Source: Flammeovirgaceae bacterium UBA5867 (GTDB taxonomy: Bacteria; Bacteroidota; Bacteroidia; Cytophagales; Cyclobacteriaceae). Taken from it: a stretch of 26,782 bases of DNA. Location: contig DJFR01000065.1 in NCBI GenBank assembly GCA_002432545.1, forward strand, positions 41,900 through 68,681, given 5' to 3'. The position numbers and the translations under genes were made by a program. Shown one piece after another: positions 16,111 to 23,736 of this stretch (its first letter is position 1; every line of letters starts with the position of its first letter). The notes under the pieces were generated by a model, which saw only the letters and a program-made list of their open reading frames with translations, was not told the origin of the DNA and did no database searches.

Positions 16111-16935
16111 TTACATATAATCTTTTGTGTGGTCGTGATGGGTTTTCAAAGCGTTAAATTCTACTTTTAGAAAGTATATACAGACAATTGCTACAATGAC
16201 AGCACTAAGGATTATTGCGATCATGTTAAATAATCCATCATATATTTCAATCATTGATTTGTTTACATACGATTCCATATCTGTAAAATATATGGTGACA
16301 AAAGCAACCAGATTATTTGCATAATGAATTATGATTGATAACGTTAATTTTCTGGTTTTGTAATATACCCATCCGGAAAAACTCCCGATTATAAAAGCCC
16401 CGATAAATTGCCAGGGATTTAGGTGGACCACTCCAAAAAGTATACTAGACATGATTATAGATTTTACAGGTGAATACTTCTTTAAAAATCCATCCAGTAT
16501 AATTCCTCTGAAAATCAGTTCTTCCAGTATCGGTGCAGCAATAATTATGGTGATGGCTGAAAATATGCTCTTTTGCCTGCCGAATTCTATAAATATTTGT
16601 TTCATGAATTCTGGTATAGGTATTAAGCTGACGAGAGGTGACACTACGCCAACTTGAATGGCAATGACTCCGACCGTAGTCAGCACTGTAATTTTCCCAG
16701 AAGCCAATTCAAAATTATAGGTACTTGTATCCCATTTTTGTCGGTTGGAGTTTGCAAACCAGAAGGTAGCGCCCATAGCTGACAGATAGTATATTAGCAT
16801 AGCAAATTCTTCTCCTGTAACGGGGCTCAATAGTATAATAACAGGAGTGAATATAAACATAGCGAGAATTGATATCCCTACAATTCCCCAGCTTTGCTTA
16901 ATGTCAGGGTAGCTTGTTTCGTTTTCAGATAGCAT
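16111..16935 (-). CDS. CPBP family intramembrane metalloprotease
   Basis: 274 residues with about seven or eight hydrophobic segments. The family motifs are all present: EELIFRG (Glu138, Glu139, Arg143), FGVVHLNP with His171, and IIIHYANN with His204. These residues form the catalytic site of CAAX-prenyl-protease/bacteriocin-processing (Abi) proteins in the membrane. Bacterial members are linked to bacteriocin self-immunity or peptide processing. Divergent from the GAF sensor gene; the shared upstream region is 286 bp. Base composition is more AT-rich than in the neighbours, which could indicate separate ancestry but is weak evidence. Confidence 0.92.
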   Translation of the reverse strand: MLSENETSYPDIKQSWGIVGISILAMFIFTPVIILLSPVTGEEFAMLIYYLSAMGATFWFANSNRQKWDTSTYNFELASGKITVLTTVGVIAIQVGVVSPLVSLIPIPEFMKQIFIEFGRQKSIFSAITIIIAAPILEELIFRGIILDGFLKKYSPVKSIIMSSILFGVVHLNPWQFIGAFIIGSFSGWVYYKTRKLTLSIIIHYANNLVAFVTIYFTDMESYVNKSMIEIYDGLFNMIAIILSAVIVAIVCIYFLKVEFNALKTHHDHTKDYM

Positions 16936-17185
16936 ATAAAGTTGATTGTTTCATCCTAATCATACCTTGAAGAAATATCGTCAGTGTGGTAACTGCGTGT
17001 AGTCAGTTGGTTGTAGCTGGTTGTAAGTGTACATGTGAATACATTTCTCATGCTATAAACTTGGCAGTCAGATTCGACCGCTTGTCGCCTATTAGTTCCT
17101 TTCAATGTTTTATATTCACGAATGTAAGTATTAATACGGACAGCACTTCAGGTATATTTCGGATAAATTCCACAGTGAATTCATC

Positions 17186-17217
17186 ATTGCCCGGGCAATC
17201 TTCACACCCTTAGTTTG
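17186..17217 (+). promoter_or_regulatory. Candidate promoter with overlapping 14-bp palindrome
   Basis: The perfect palindrome ATTGCCCGGGCAAT (17186-17199) contains a TTG that lies 20 bp before TTAGTTTG (17210-17217). Bacteroidota promoters have TTG near -33 and TAnnTTTG near -7 with this spacing; the -7 element here has one mismatch. Transcription would then begin at about the ATG at 17222, giving a nearly leaderless mRNA. The palindrome over the -33 element is a natural operator position. Not proven. Confidence 0.4.
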
Positions 17218-17221
17218 TGGT

Positions 17222-19126
17222 ATGTTTAGGGTCATACGTAATCTCTCCATCAGCAAAAGGCTTCAAATTATTTCATTTGTATCTATTAGCTTCATTTGTA
17301 TTTTAATAGGGTTGATTTTTTACACCAAGCAAAAGGAAGAGCAAGTTACCGAAACGGTACGGATATTTGACTCGATGACGCTGGATGTGTGGATGAGAAT
17401 CAAAACCTATAATTCACTTCGTGGCGATTTTCTTACAGTGTTTGTTGTTGACCCTGTGAATCAGCGCGAGAGTCACCAGGAAGCCGTTGAATATTTTGAC
17501 GAACGTATCAGTGATCTGGCCAGTTACGAGGAAGCTTCGGAGTATTGGGGAGTGATACCTCAAGACATTAAAACAAACTATGATTCGATGAATGCAGCGG
17601 TCGATCAGTATGTGAATTATTGTAAAGAAAAACTTCCGTTGGCTATGGATTCTGCATTAAGGGATTCCGCGAATTTTGCCGATATCCGAAAAACTGTTGT
17701 AGTACAATCGAACGAGCTTTATAAAAATATCCGCTATAGCGCACTTAATACATTAAATGCTATATATGAAAACACAGATCGCAATGAGATTGAGATGGAA
17801 TCCAAGATACGTTCCATGATGTTAGTGTTTTACATCTTGTCGGGTATATTGATCGTAGCAATTTTCGTTACAATTCGTGTGATAGCCAGATCTATACTTA
17901 CGCCTATTCACGACACACGAACGTCTCTGGAGCTGCTTTCCAAAGGAGGTTTGCCGGCAATAAAAGATTATCAAGGTAAAGATGAATTGTCGGCTATGCT
18001 TAATTCTTTAAAGGGATTTAGCTCGCACATGACAAACCTGTTGAGTTTTGTTAGCAACGTAGCAAAGAAGAATTTCCAGGAGGAAGCAAAAATGTTTGAT
18101 GGCAGAGGTCTTATTGCTGAAGCATTGATTAACATGCGCGACAGTCTTGAACAACACGATAAAGATGAAGCGCAGCGGAACTGGATTATACAGGGGCAAG
18201 CTGATCTGGCAGACCTGGTAAGACAACAGCAAAACCTGAATAAATTTTATGATCAGGCTCTGTCATATATAGTTAAATACTTCGCAGCCAGTCACGGAGC
18301 GCTATATATAGTGGAAAGGAAGTCTGACCAGGAATCCTTGGCGTTAGCTTCAGTATATGCGTATGCCCGGAAGAAGTTTATCTCCGGATCTGTAAAGCCG
18401 GGGGAAGGATTAATAGGACAAGTATACCTGGAGCGGCAGAGCATTACATTGCGCGAAATTCCGGACGATTATGTGAAAATTACATCGGGTCTGGGTGAGG
18501 CGTTGCCACGATGTCTCATGGTCTGTCCACTGATGTTGAATGAACGCGTGTATGGTGTGCTGGAGATTGCTTCCTTCAAAATATTCCGAAAGCTTGATGA
18601 AGAACTTATTCAGAAATTTGCAGAGCAGTTTGCATCGGCAATTGCAAATGGACAAATCAATAAAAACACGGAGGATCTTTTACGCGAATCTCAACTGAAG
18701 ACTGAAACGATGCGAGTTCGTGAAGAAGAGATGAACACCTATATCGATGAACTGCGATCTGCTCAAAATAAATTAGAGACTGATTTGAATGAATCTGTTC
18801 AGCGAGAGCATCATCTTCAGTCATTACTCCGTGCCGTCAATCAGAATATTATTGTTGTTGACAGAGGCTTTATAATTCAAAGCGTTACCAGGTATGACGA
18901 ATATATTCTGAATAAGCTGTTCTTAAAGCCGGTTACTGTTGGCGAGAATATTCTGTTGATTTCAGATAGTAATATAAAAGAATCGCTGCAAGGTATATTT
19001 GAAGCAGCGCTCTATCATGGAGAGTCTGGAGAAATTACTATTGATACTGTCAAGATTATTTCAAGGCCACTTCATAATGGGCAAAGCGATATTATCTCCT
19101 GCGTGATTTCTATTGTTGAAGCATGA
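17222..19126 (+). CDS. Membrane sensor with HAMP and GAF domains but no output domain
   Basis: 634 residues. The N terminus is MFRVIRNLSISKRLQ with a first membrane helix (about 15-34), a periplasmic helical region of about 160 residues, a second helix (about 198-220), a HAMP-like linker, and then a GAF domain (about 326-478; SHGALYIVERKSDQESLALASVYA, GEGLIGQVYLERQSI, VCPLMLNERVYGVLEIASF). A coiled coil leads to a PAS-like C-terminal domain (about 535-634; IIVVDRGFIIQSVTRYDEYIL). No HisKA, HATPase, GGDEF, EAL or HTH is visible, so it must act through a partner. The domain order matches other Bacteroidota proteins that end in a PAS sensor. It may bind a small molecule or gas in GAF. Confidence 0.9.
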   Translation: MFRVIRNLSISKRLQIISFVSISFICILIGLIFYTKQKEEQVTETVRIFDSMTLDVWMRIKTYNSLRGDFLTVFVVDPVNQRESHQEAVEYFDERISDLASYEEASEYWGVIPQDIKTNYDSMNAAVDQYVNYCKEKLPLAMDSALRDSANFADIRKTVVVQSNELYKNIRYSALNTLNAIYENTDRNEIEMESKIRSMMLVFYILSGILIVAIFVTIRVIARSILTPIHDTRTSLELLSKGGLPAIKDYQGKDELSAMLNSLKGFSSHMTNLLSFVSNVAKKNFQEEAKMFDGRGLIAEALINMRDSLEQHDKDEAQRNWIIQGQADLADLVRQQQNLNKFYDQALSYIVKYFAASHGALYIVERKSDQESLALASVYAYARKKFISGSVKPGEGLIGQVYLERQSITLREIPDDYVKITSGLGEALPRCLMVCPLMLNERVYGVLEIASFKIFRKLDEELIQKFAEQFASAIANGQINKNTEDLLRESQLKTETMRVREEEMNTYIDELRSAQNKLETDLNESVQREHHLQSLLRAVNQNIIVVDRGFIIQSVTRYDEYILNKLFLKPVTVGENILLISDSNIKESLQGIFEAALYHGESGEITIDTVKIISRPLHNGQSDIISCVISIVEA

Positions 19127-19147
19127 GTTAGTATGCCTGCGGATAAT

Positions 19148-19345
19148 CTACCAATCAAGAAACTCTTTCAGTTTTGGGTTGGTTAAAAGTTTTATAAGGA
19201 AAAGAAGTCCGCCAGAGACTTGAAACATGGCAGCTACTATTAACATTTGGTCGGCTCCTGTCAGATGGAGTATTTTGAATAGTGCCCCGAGTATATCCAG
19301 GCACAATCCGAAGATGACGAGGATAACGGCATGACGTGTTTTCAT
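19148..19345 (-). CDS. GldL-like two-helix mini membrane protein
   Basis: 65 residues, essentially two membrane helices (about 6-27 and 33-54) with a short cytoplasmic tail. The stretch ILGALFKILHLTGADQMLIVA closely resembles the N-terminal helical hairpin of GldL, the proton-driven motor subunit of the Bacteroidota type IX secretion/gliding machinery, where a similar FKI-H-GA motif is conserved. The long cytoplasmic part of GldL is missing. Small GldL-hairpin proteins occur in Cytophagales; function unknown. The similarity is from the motif only. It is convergent with the GAF sensor gene, with 21 bp between the ends. Confidence 0.7.
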   Translation of the reverse strand: MKTRHAVILVIFGLCLDILGALFKILHLTGADQMLIVAAMFQVSGGLLFLIKLLTNPKLKEFLDW

Positions 19346-19409
19346 ATAGGGTAGGAGTTAGGTGCCTTTACATGGCATGTTCTGCTAAAGTACAAATTCT
19401 ATTCATTTA

Positions 19410-19427
19410 TTTCCTTCGCTAAGGAAA
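19410..19427. other. Short perfect hairpin upstream of the GldL-like gene
   Basis: TTTCCTT and AAGGAAA form a perfect 7-bp stem around CGCT. It lies 65 bp upstream of the GldL-like start, in the 233-bp divergent gap 19346-19578. No U-run follows in either direction, so a terminator is unlikely. The gap otherwise shows no gene and no clear promoter. Confidence 0.35.
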
Positions 19428-19578
19428 GTCGTCTCTGCTGGCTGTATCCACTTATCAACGAATTAGGTTGTTGGACCTGGTAGATTAAGATGGGTTGTTC
19501 TGTGTTCTTGGTAAATTTTTTTGTGCTGATCTTTTCTATACTTTCGTGATAGTAGAAATTGTAATTGATTGATAACAC

Positions 19579-20268
19579 GTGGCTGAATATATAATTCAAA
19601 AATCAACGCTTGATTTCCTGAAGCGGCTTGCTGCCAATAATGACCGCGATTGGTTTAACGAACACAAAGCGCAGTATGAAAAGGCAAAGGGGAATGCTGA
19701 AACATTTATAGATGCACTTATTGCTAAAATGAATGTGCACGATCAGCTTGAAACTCCTTCCGGAAAGAAAAGTCTTTTTCGTATTTATAACGATGTACGT
19801 TTCGCCAAGAACAAGGCACCGTATAATCCACGGTTTGCCGGCAATCTGAAGCGAAGCAAGCCGTTGTTGCGGGGTGGCTACTATATACGCATCAAGCCGG
19901 GGGAGTCGCGGGTGGTTTGTGGTTTTATGTTTCCGAATGCGGATGATCTGAAACGCATTCGCGAAGATATAGCAGGCAACTATAGCGAATGGAAGAGGTT
20001 GCTGAAAACAAAATCGATAGCACAGAACTTTGGCGTGATGCAGGGTGAACAAGTGAAAACTGCTCCGAAAGGTTTTGCCAGCAATGATCCTGCTATAGAA
20101 TTACTACGGTATAAGCAATTCTGGTTCGAGCGTAAGTTTACAGATCGTGAAGTATTGGCCGATGATTTTCTGAATCAGGTAAATGCGACTTACAAAGCGA
20201 TTCGTCCTTTCTTTGACTATATGAGTGAACTGCTTACTACGGATTCGAATGGGGTGTCTTTGTATTGA
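19579..20268 (+). CDS. DUF2461 family protein
   Basis: 229 residues, no signal peptide. Start is GTG at 19579; it gives MAEYIIQKSTLDFLKRLAANNDRDWF, which fits the family opening (fixed 'L-F-L-K-x-L-x-x-N-N-D-R-x-W-F'). Also recognisable are RIYNDVRFAKNKAPYN, GGYYIRIKPGESRVVCG and, near the C terminus, FWFERKFTDREVLADDFL. This is the DUF2461/TIGR02453 family of uncharacterised bacterial and fungal proteins. The catalytic role, if any, is unknown. Downstream on the plus strand are two tandem hairpins, the second of which is followed by a T-rich stretch and may terminate transcription. Confidence 0.92.
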   Translation: MAEYIIQKSTLDFLKRLAANNDRDWFNEHKAQYEKAKGNAETFIDALIAKMNVHDQLETPSGKKSLFRIYNDVRFAKNKAPYNPRFAGNLKRSKPLLRGGYYIRIKPGESRVVCGFMFPNADDLKRIREDIAGNYSEWKRLLKTKSIAQNFGVMQGEQVKTAPKGFASNDPAIELLRYKQFWFERKFTDREVLADDFLNQVNATYKAIRPFFDYMSELLTTDSNGVSLY

Positions 20269-20279
20269 TTTTTTTTATG

Positions 20280-20339
20280 ATGTTTGAAGTCTGGAGACTT
20301 CAAACATGGCTGGCGCAAGTATGGAAGACTTGCGCCAGC
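20280..20339. repeat. REP-like doublet of two perfect hairpins
   Basis: The first is a 28-bp palindrome: ATGTTTGAAGTCT, GG, AGACTTCAAACAT (20280-20307). One base later comes a second: GCTGGCGCAAGT, 7-nt loop ATGGAAG, ACTTGCGCCAGC (20309-20339). Both stems are perfect (13 and 12 bp). The pair sits exactly between convergent genes (ends 20268 and 20355), so it may act as a bidirectional terminator. The similar GGAG loop region of the two hairpins and a related hairpin at 16037-16060 suggest a dispersed REP/BIME-like element. On the plus strand TTTAGCTTTAT follows the second hairpin. Confidence 0.7.
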
Positions 20340-20354
20340 TTTAGCTTTATAAAA

Positions 20355-21755
20355 TCAATACACGAATGGCACTATGCTTTCCCATACAACCGGGAAATTG
20401 CAGAAGAACACTACGTGATGACAGCCGGGTACGATACTTAATTTACTGCCGGGAATATACCTATATACTGCTGCAAGCCCTTCCACGGGATGTCCGTCAT
20501 CATGATCACCTCCTATAATCAGCGTAGGACATTTTATTTTCGTAAACGTCTCATTGCTCAGCACGTCTTCGTTATATAGCTTGTTCAGTTTGGTAAGCGT
20601 TTCTCCCCATCGTTTGGGTTCCGGCATCATTGCCAGCCGACTTTCAAAATATTCTTTAGCCTGCCCGAGCAGCATGTCGGGAGTATAGTTTGCTTTTTCT
20701 GTCTTGCGATTTTTAGGACGATCGGCTGAACCTATAGCGATTAACTTTTTAACCAGTTCCGGATGTGTAGCGGCAAGTTTATAGCCTGCGTATCCACCAT
20801 CACTGAATCCTAATACCGTTACACTGTCGCGGGTTATCGAACGAATAACTTTGTAAGCGTCATCGGCTCGTTGTTGCCAGGTAAATGGTGCTGTACCAAT
20901 TTCTGATTTGCCATGACCGCGTGTGGCGATGCAGATTACCTGGTGATCTTTGGAGAAGCGTTCAATGAACGGAGCAAATTCATCTATATATCCGTATACA
21001 CCTCCATGCAGTAATACAATCGGTTTACCTTGTCCATAGATTTCATAATATAGTTTGGCATCGCCAACCGATATATACTTACCGGCTTTTGGATTGTTTC
21101 CGTAAGGTATAGATCCTTTGGCGGGAGTAATTTCAAGATTGGCAAATGAACCGCCCGACATGAAACCTGTCCAAAGTCCGATTTTGCCAGTGGTAAGATT
21201 TCCCAGGCTTTCTACTTCAAGACTTGGTTTCGATGAATAGTTAACGTATACCTTAACGGATTTTCCGTTCACCGTAATCTTTGCATGAAACCAGTCTTCA
21301 GGATTGGGAACGGGATTTACTTTATTCTCATACTTTCCCGGATGGTCCGCCCGCAGTTTGTCCCAGGTATAATCGGGGTGCGAAACATATTGAACCGACC
21401 GCGGCCTTCGTATAGTGTCCGGGTTCATGAAATTGAATGGTCTGAAATATACCACCTCACATCGATTGGTATCTTGTGCATGAAAGGCTATACCTACGAA
21501 GCTCTGTTGTGGAATGTTCTTTCCTTTTACATCAAACTCAATTGTACCATTGGAGAACTCGTAGTCTTTCAGAAGCATAAAGCCCTGGCCGGACTTCTGA
21601 CTAAATTGAACGGCTTTCTTCTCTAAATCCTGGAATGTCTCAACCTTTCGATTGGCGATCTCCCATGCACGGAGATCGTGCAGGTCCGGGCGAAACGTTT
21701 GTGCAGCAGCGATGAGGTTGACTGCGATAAGAATAAGGGATAACAAATATTTCAT
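20355..21755 (-). CDS. Secreted fusion of LamG-like and alpha/beta-hydrolase domains
   Basis: 466 residues. Signal peptide 1-19. The N-terminal domain (about 20-210) is a LamG/concanavalin-like jelly roll similar to DUF1080 modules, with GTIEFDVKGKN, WFHAKITVNGKSVKVYV and GKIGLWTGFMSGGSFANLEI. The C-terminal domain (about 225-466) is an alpha/beta-hydrolase: VLLHGG oxyanion region, nucleophile GFSDGG with Ser318, acid Asp417 in GGDHDD and His446 (or 447) in GCHHVVF. The order suggests a hydrolase with a carbohydrate-type binding module. It is divergent from a membrane regulator whose outer domain has the same jelly-roll type. Substrate not known. Confidence 0.9.
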   Translation of the reverse strand: MKYLLSLILIAVNLIAAAQTFRPDLHDLRAWEIANRKVETFQDLEKKAVQFSQKSGQGFMLLKDYEFSNGTIEFDVKGKNIPQQSFVGIAFHAQDTNRCEVVYFRPFNFMNPDTIRRPRSVQYVSHPDYTWDKLRADHPGKYENKVNPVPNPEDWFHAKITVNGKSVKVYVNYSSKPSLEVESLGNLTTGKIGLWTGFMSGGSFANLEITPAKGSIPYGNNPKAGKYISVGDAKLYYEIYGQGKPIVLLHGGVYGYIDEFAPFIERFSKDHQVICIATRGHGKSEIGTAPFTWQQRADDAYKVIRSITRDSVTVLGFSDGGYAGYKLAATHPELVKKLIAIGSADRPKNRKTEKANYTPDMLLGQAKEYFESRLAMMPEPKRWGETLTKLNKLYNEDVLSNETFTKIKCPTLIIGGDHDDGHPVEGLAAVYRYIPGSKLSIVPGCHHVVFFCNFPVVWESIVPFVY

Positions 21756-21787
21756 ACGTGGGGTTATGTTTGGTTTATGGATTTGAT

Positions 21788-21834
21788 TTGAACAACGGTA
21801 AAATTCCTGTAAAGGGCGCTTTTTTGTTGTTCAA
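21788..21834. promoter_or_regulatory. 9-bp inverted repeat in the divergent promoter region
   Basis: TTGAACAAC (21788-21796) is the exact reverse complement of GTTGTTCAA (21826-21834); the centres are 38 bp apart, near four helical turns. The region is only 120 bp long and serves both the hydrolase and the membrane regulator genes, so this is a natural operator candidate for the neighbouring HTH-like protein or another dimeric regulator. Confidence 0.45.
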
Positions 21835-21875
21835 GTTTACGCCAAATTCGTACAACCCAGTATCATTGCTTTTGT

Positions 21876-23162
21876 ATGACTAAAATTTCGGACGAATCGG
21901 AAGTTACACGGTGTTTGTTATTGATTGAGACCCGGCTGGCCTGGGGAACAAGTGAGCAGTGGGTAAATTATGATTTTGAAAAGCTGAGTGACGCTATTCA
22001 CGAAAGTACGGGCGTCCGACTGAGTGTAACGACCCTGAAACGTTTATGGGGAAGATTGAAGTACGAGAGTGCGCCCACGCTTACCACGCTGAATGCGCTT
22101 GCACAGTTTGCCGGCTACACAGATTGGCGCACATTTAAACAAAATGCTGACGATGTGCAGGAACTTGGCGCGGTTGATGAAGGGCAACCTGTTGTTGCGT
22201 CTGGCCCTACCGTTGTAAAGAGAAGTAGCCGGTATTACTGGCTTTTGTTTTTGATTCCGTTTGGCTTGTTGGGTTATGCGTTGATTCCTGCCAAGAAGCG
22301 AACAGCGTCCTATACGATTGATAGTACCCGTTTTTCTTTTCGTGCTGATAAGATGGTGACGGAAGGAGTACCCAACTCGGTTGTGTTTCATTACGATGCA
22401 CAGGCATCGCCAACTGATTCTATTTTTATTGCGCAGACCTGGGACATTGCACGGAAAAAATTAGTACCGAAAGACAAGAAAGAGCACTCTACTATTTACT
22501 ACTATCCCGGATATTTTCGCGCGAAGCTGATCATTGACAGTACCATTGTAAAGACACACGATCTATGGATCACATCCGGAGGCTGGTTATGTCTCGTAGA
22601 AGATAAACCCGTACCGCTATATTTTAAGAAAGAAGAATGTGACACCGGTAATGGTGTTGAAGTAGATGCGGAAATTTTAAAGAAGTATAATCTTTCTCTT
22701 CACCCGAAAGCGCCACGCATCCGGATTTTCAATCAGGGTGATCTTGGTGATTTGATGAGCGACAATTTTGTTTTTGAGACAACCATCAAGAGTGATTTCA
22801 ACCAGGGTACCAATGTATGCCAGCCGGTGCAGGTGCTTATTCAATGTAAAGATGATATTGTGATTATACCATTTTCAACGAAGCCTTGTGTCGGAGATTT
22901 ATTTCTTGCCTTCTGCGGTGCTGTTGCAACCAGTAAAGATGCCGATCTCTCCAAGTTTGGAGCGGACCTCACACAATGGACAAAGCTTCGCATTGAAACA
23001 GTAAATCGACACGCCACGATATATGTAAATGATCAAAAAGCATACTCGCTCACGTTTCCCAATACACCCACGGGTATAGTAGGTGTGCAATACCGGTTTA
23101 ATGGCGTAGGTGCTGTGAAGGATACGAAGTTTGAGAGTAAGGGAAGAGTGATCAAATTTTAA
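21876..23162 (+). CDS. Membrane-anchored HTH-like regulator with jelly-roll outer domain
   Basis: 428 residues. The N-terminal 95 residues are cytoplasmic and helical; SVTTLKRLWGRLKYESAPTLTTLNALAQFAGYTDWRTF resembles a DNA-binding helical bundle widespread in Bacteroidota proteins with this opening. A single membrane helix (about 120-138, YWLLFLIPFGLLGYAL) follows a linker, and the outer domain (about 145-428) ends in a LamG-like jelly roll (QWTKLRIETVNRHATIYVNDQ, TGIVGVQYRFNGVGAVKDTKF). The architecture is that of a ToxR-like one-component regulator: DNA binding inside, sensing outside. A lipoprotein gene starts 1 bp after its stop. DNA binding is inferred from the motif style, not proven. 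Confidence 0.8.
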   Translation: MTKISDESEVTRCLLLIETRLAWGTSEQWVNYDFEKLSDAIHESTGVRLSVTTLKRLWGRLKYESAPTLTTLNALAQFAGYTDWRTFKQNADDVQELGAVDEGQPVVASGPTVVKRSSRYYWLLFLIPFGLLGYALIPAKKRTASYTIDSTRFSFRADKMVTEGVPNSVVFHYDAQASPTDSIFIAQTWDIARKKLVPKDKKEHSTIYYYPGYFRAKLIIDSTIVKTHDLWITSGGWLCLVEDKPVPLYFKKEECDTGNGVEVDAEILKKYNLSLHPKAPRIRIFNQGDLGDLMSDNFVFETTIKSDFNQGTNVCQPVQVLIQCKDDIVIIPFSTKPCVGDLFLAFCGAVATSKDADLSKFGADLTQWTKLRIETVNRHATIYVNDQKAYSLTFPNTPTGIVGVQYRFNGVGAVKDTKFESKGRVIKF

Positions 23163-23163
23163 A

Positions 23164-23670
23164 ATGCGATATATAGTATTGACTCTGTCTGTAATTTTTA
23201 TCGCTTGTACTCCAAAAGATGACAAGGATTTACTTATCGGAGATTTATATTTTAGCGATTTGCGATTTGGTAATTTTTATAATCTGCCTGATAGTTCAAG
23301 AAATTATATTGAACACTATTTCGATACTATAAATATAGCAAAAGCCGACAGTGCAGATAAAAGATATCATGATCTTTTTCATGTTCTTAAGAATAAAGGA
23401 TTACTATATAAACCTTTTGTTGACATCAAAGTGAAGGAAGATTCAATGGTTAAGTTATACCTTGACTCTGTGGATTACGATCGTATAAAAATATTCAAGT
23501 GGCGTGAACTCCTGAATGATCAGAAAAAAGTTGTTATAAAGGCAAGGACAAAGTATATAGATCGTTTCCCGTTTCCACTTCTGTATTGCCAGGAACTGGT
23601 GGATGTATCACTGACGGACGGAAAGACCTTGCCTCAGCGGAGTAAATTCAGGATCGAAGATTATAACTAA
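23164..23670 (+). CDS. Small lipoprotein in operon with the membrane regulator
   Basis: 168 residues. The signal peptide ends in the lipobox IFIAC with the lipidated Cys at residue 15. The mature protein is rich in Asp, Lys and Tyr, with DLYFSDLRFGNFYNLPDSSRNYIEHYF early and VVIKARTKYIDRFPFPLLYCQELVDVSL late. I recognise no family. It starts 1 bp after the stop of the regulator, so the two are translated from one mRNA and it may modulate or cooperate with the regulator's periplasmic domain (inference). The 66 bp after it carry no terminator of standard form. Confidence 0.75.
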   Translation: MRYIVLTLSVIFIACTPKDDKDLLIGDLYFSDLRFGNFYNLPDSSRNYIEHYFDTINIAKADSADKRYHDLFHVLKNKGLLYKPFVDIKVKEDSMVKLYLDSVDYDRIKIFKWRELLNDQKKVVIKARTKYIDRFPFPLLYCQELVDVSLTDGKTLPQRSKFRIEDYN

Positions 23671-23736
23671 TTGCACTTGCGCGGAACAAAAATGCGCTGT
23701 CCCCCATGATGATGGAGCCGGCAAAACTTTATAGGT

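Noticed and set aside
16988..17029. GT-rich stretch upstream of the CPBP and GAF sensor genes read as a heptad array
   Set aside because: The best internal repeat has a 10-bp, not 7-bp, period and it is not next to a stop codon.
23673..23736. ACTTGCGC half-site after the lipoprotein gene as another REP hairpin
   Set aside because: No matching GCGCAAGT partner lies nearby; only a weak GCGC pairing is possible.
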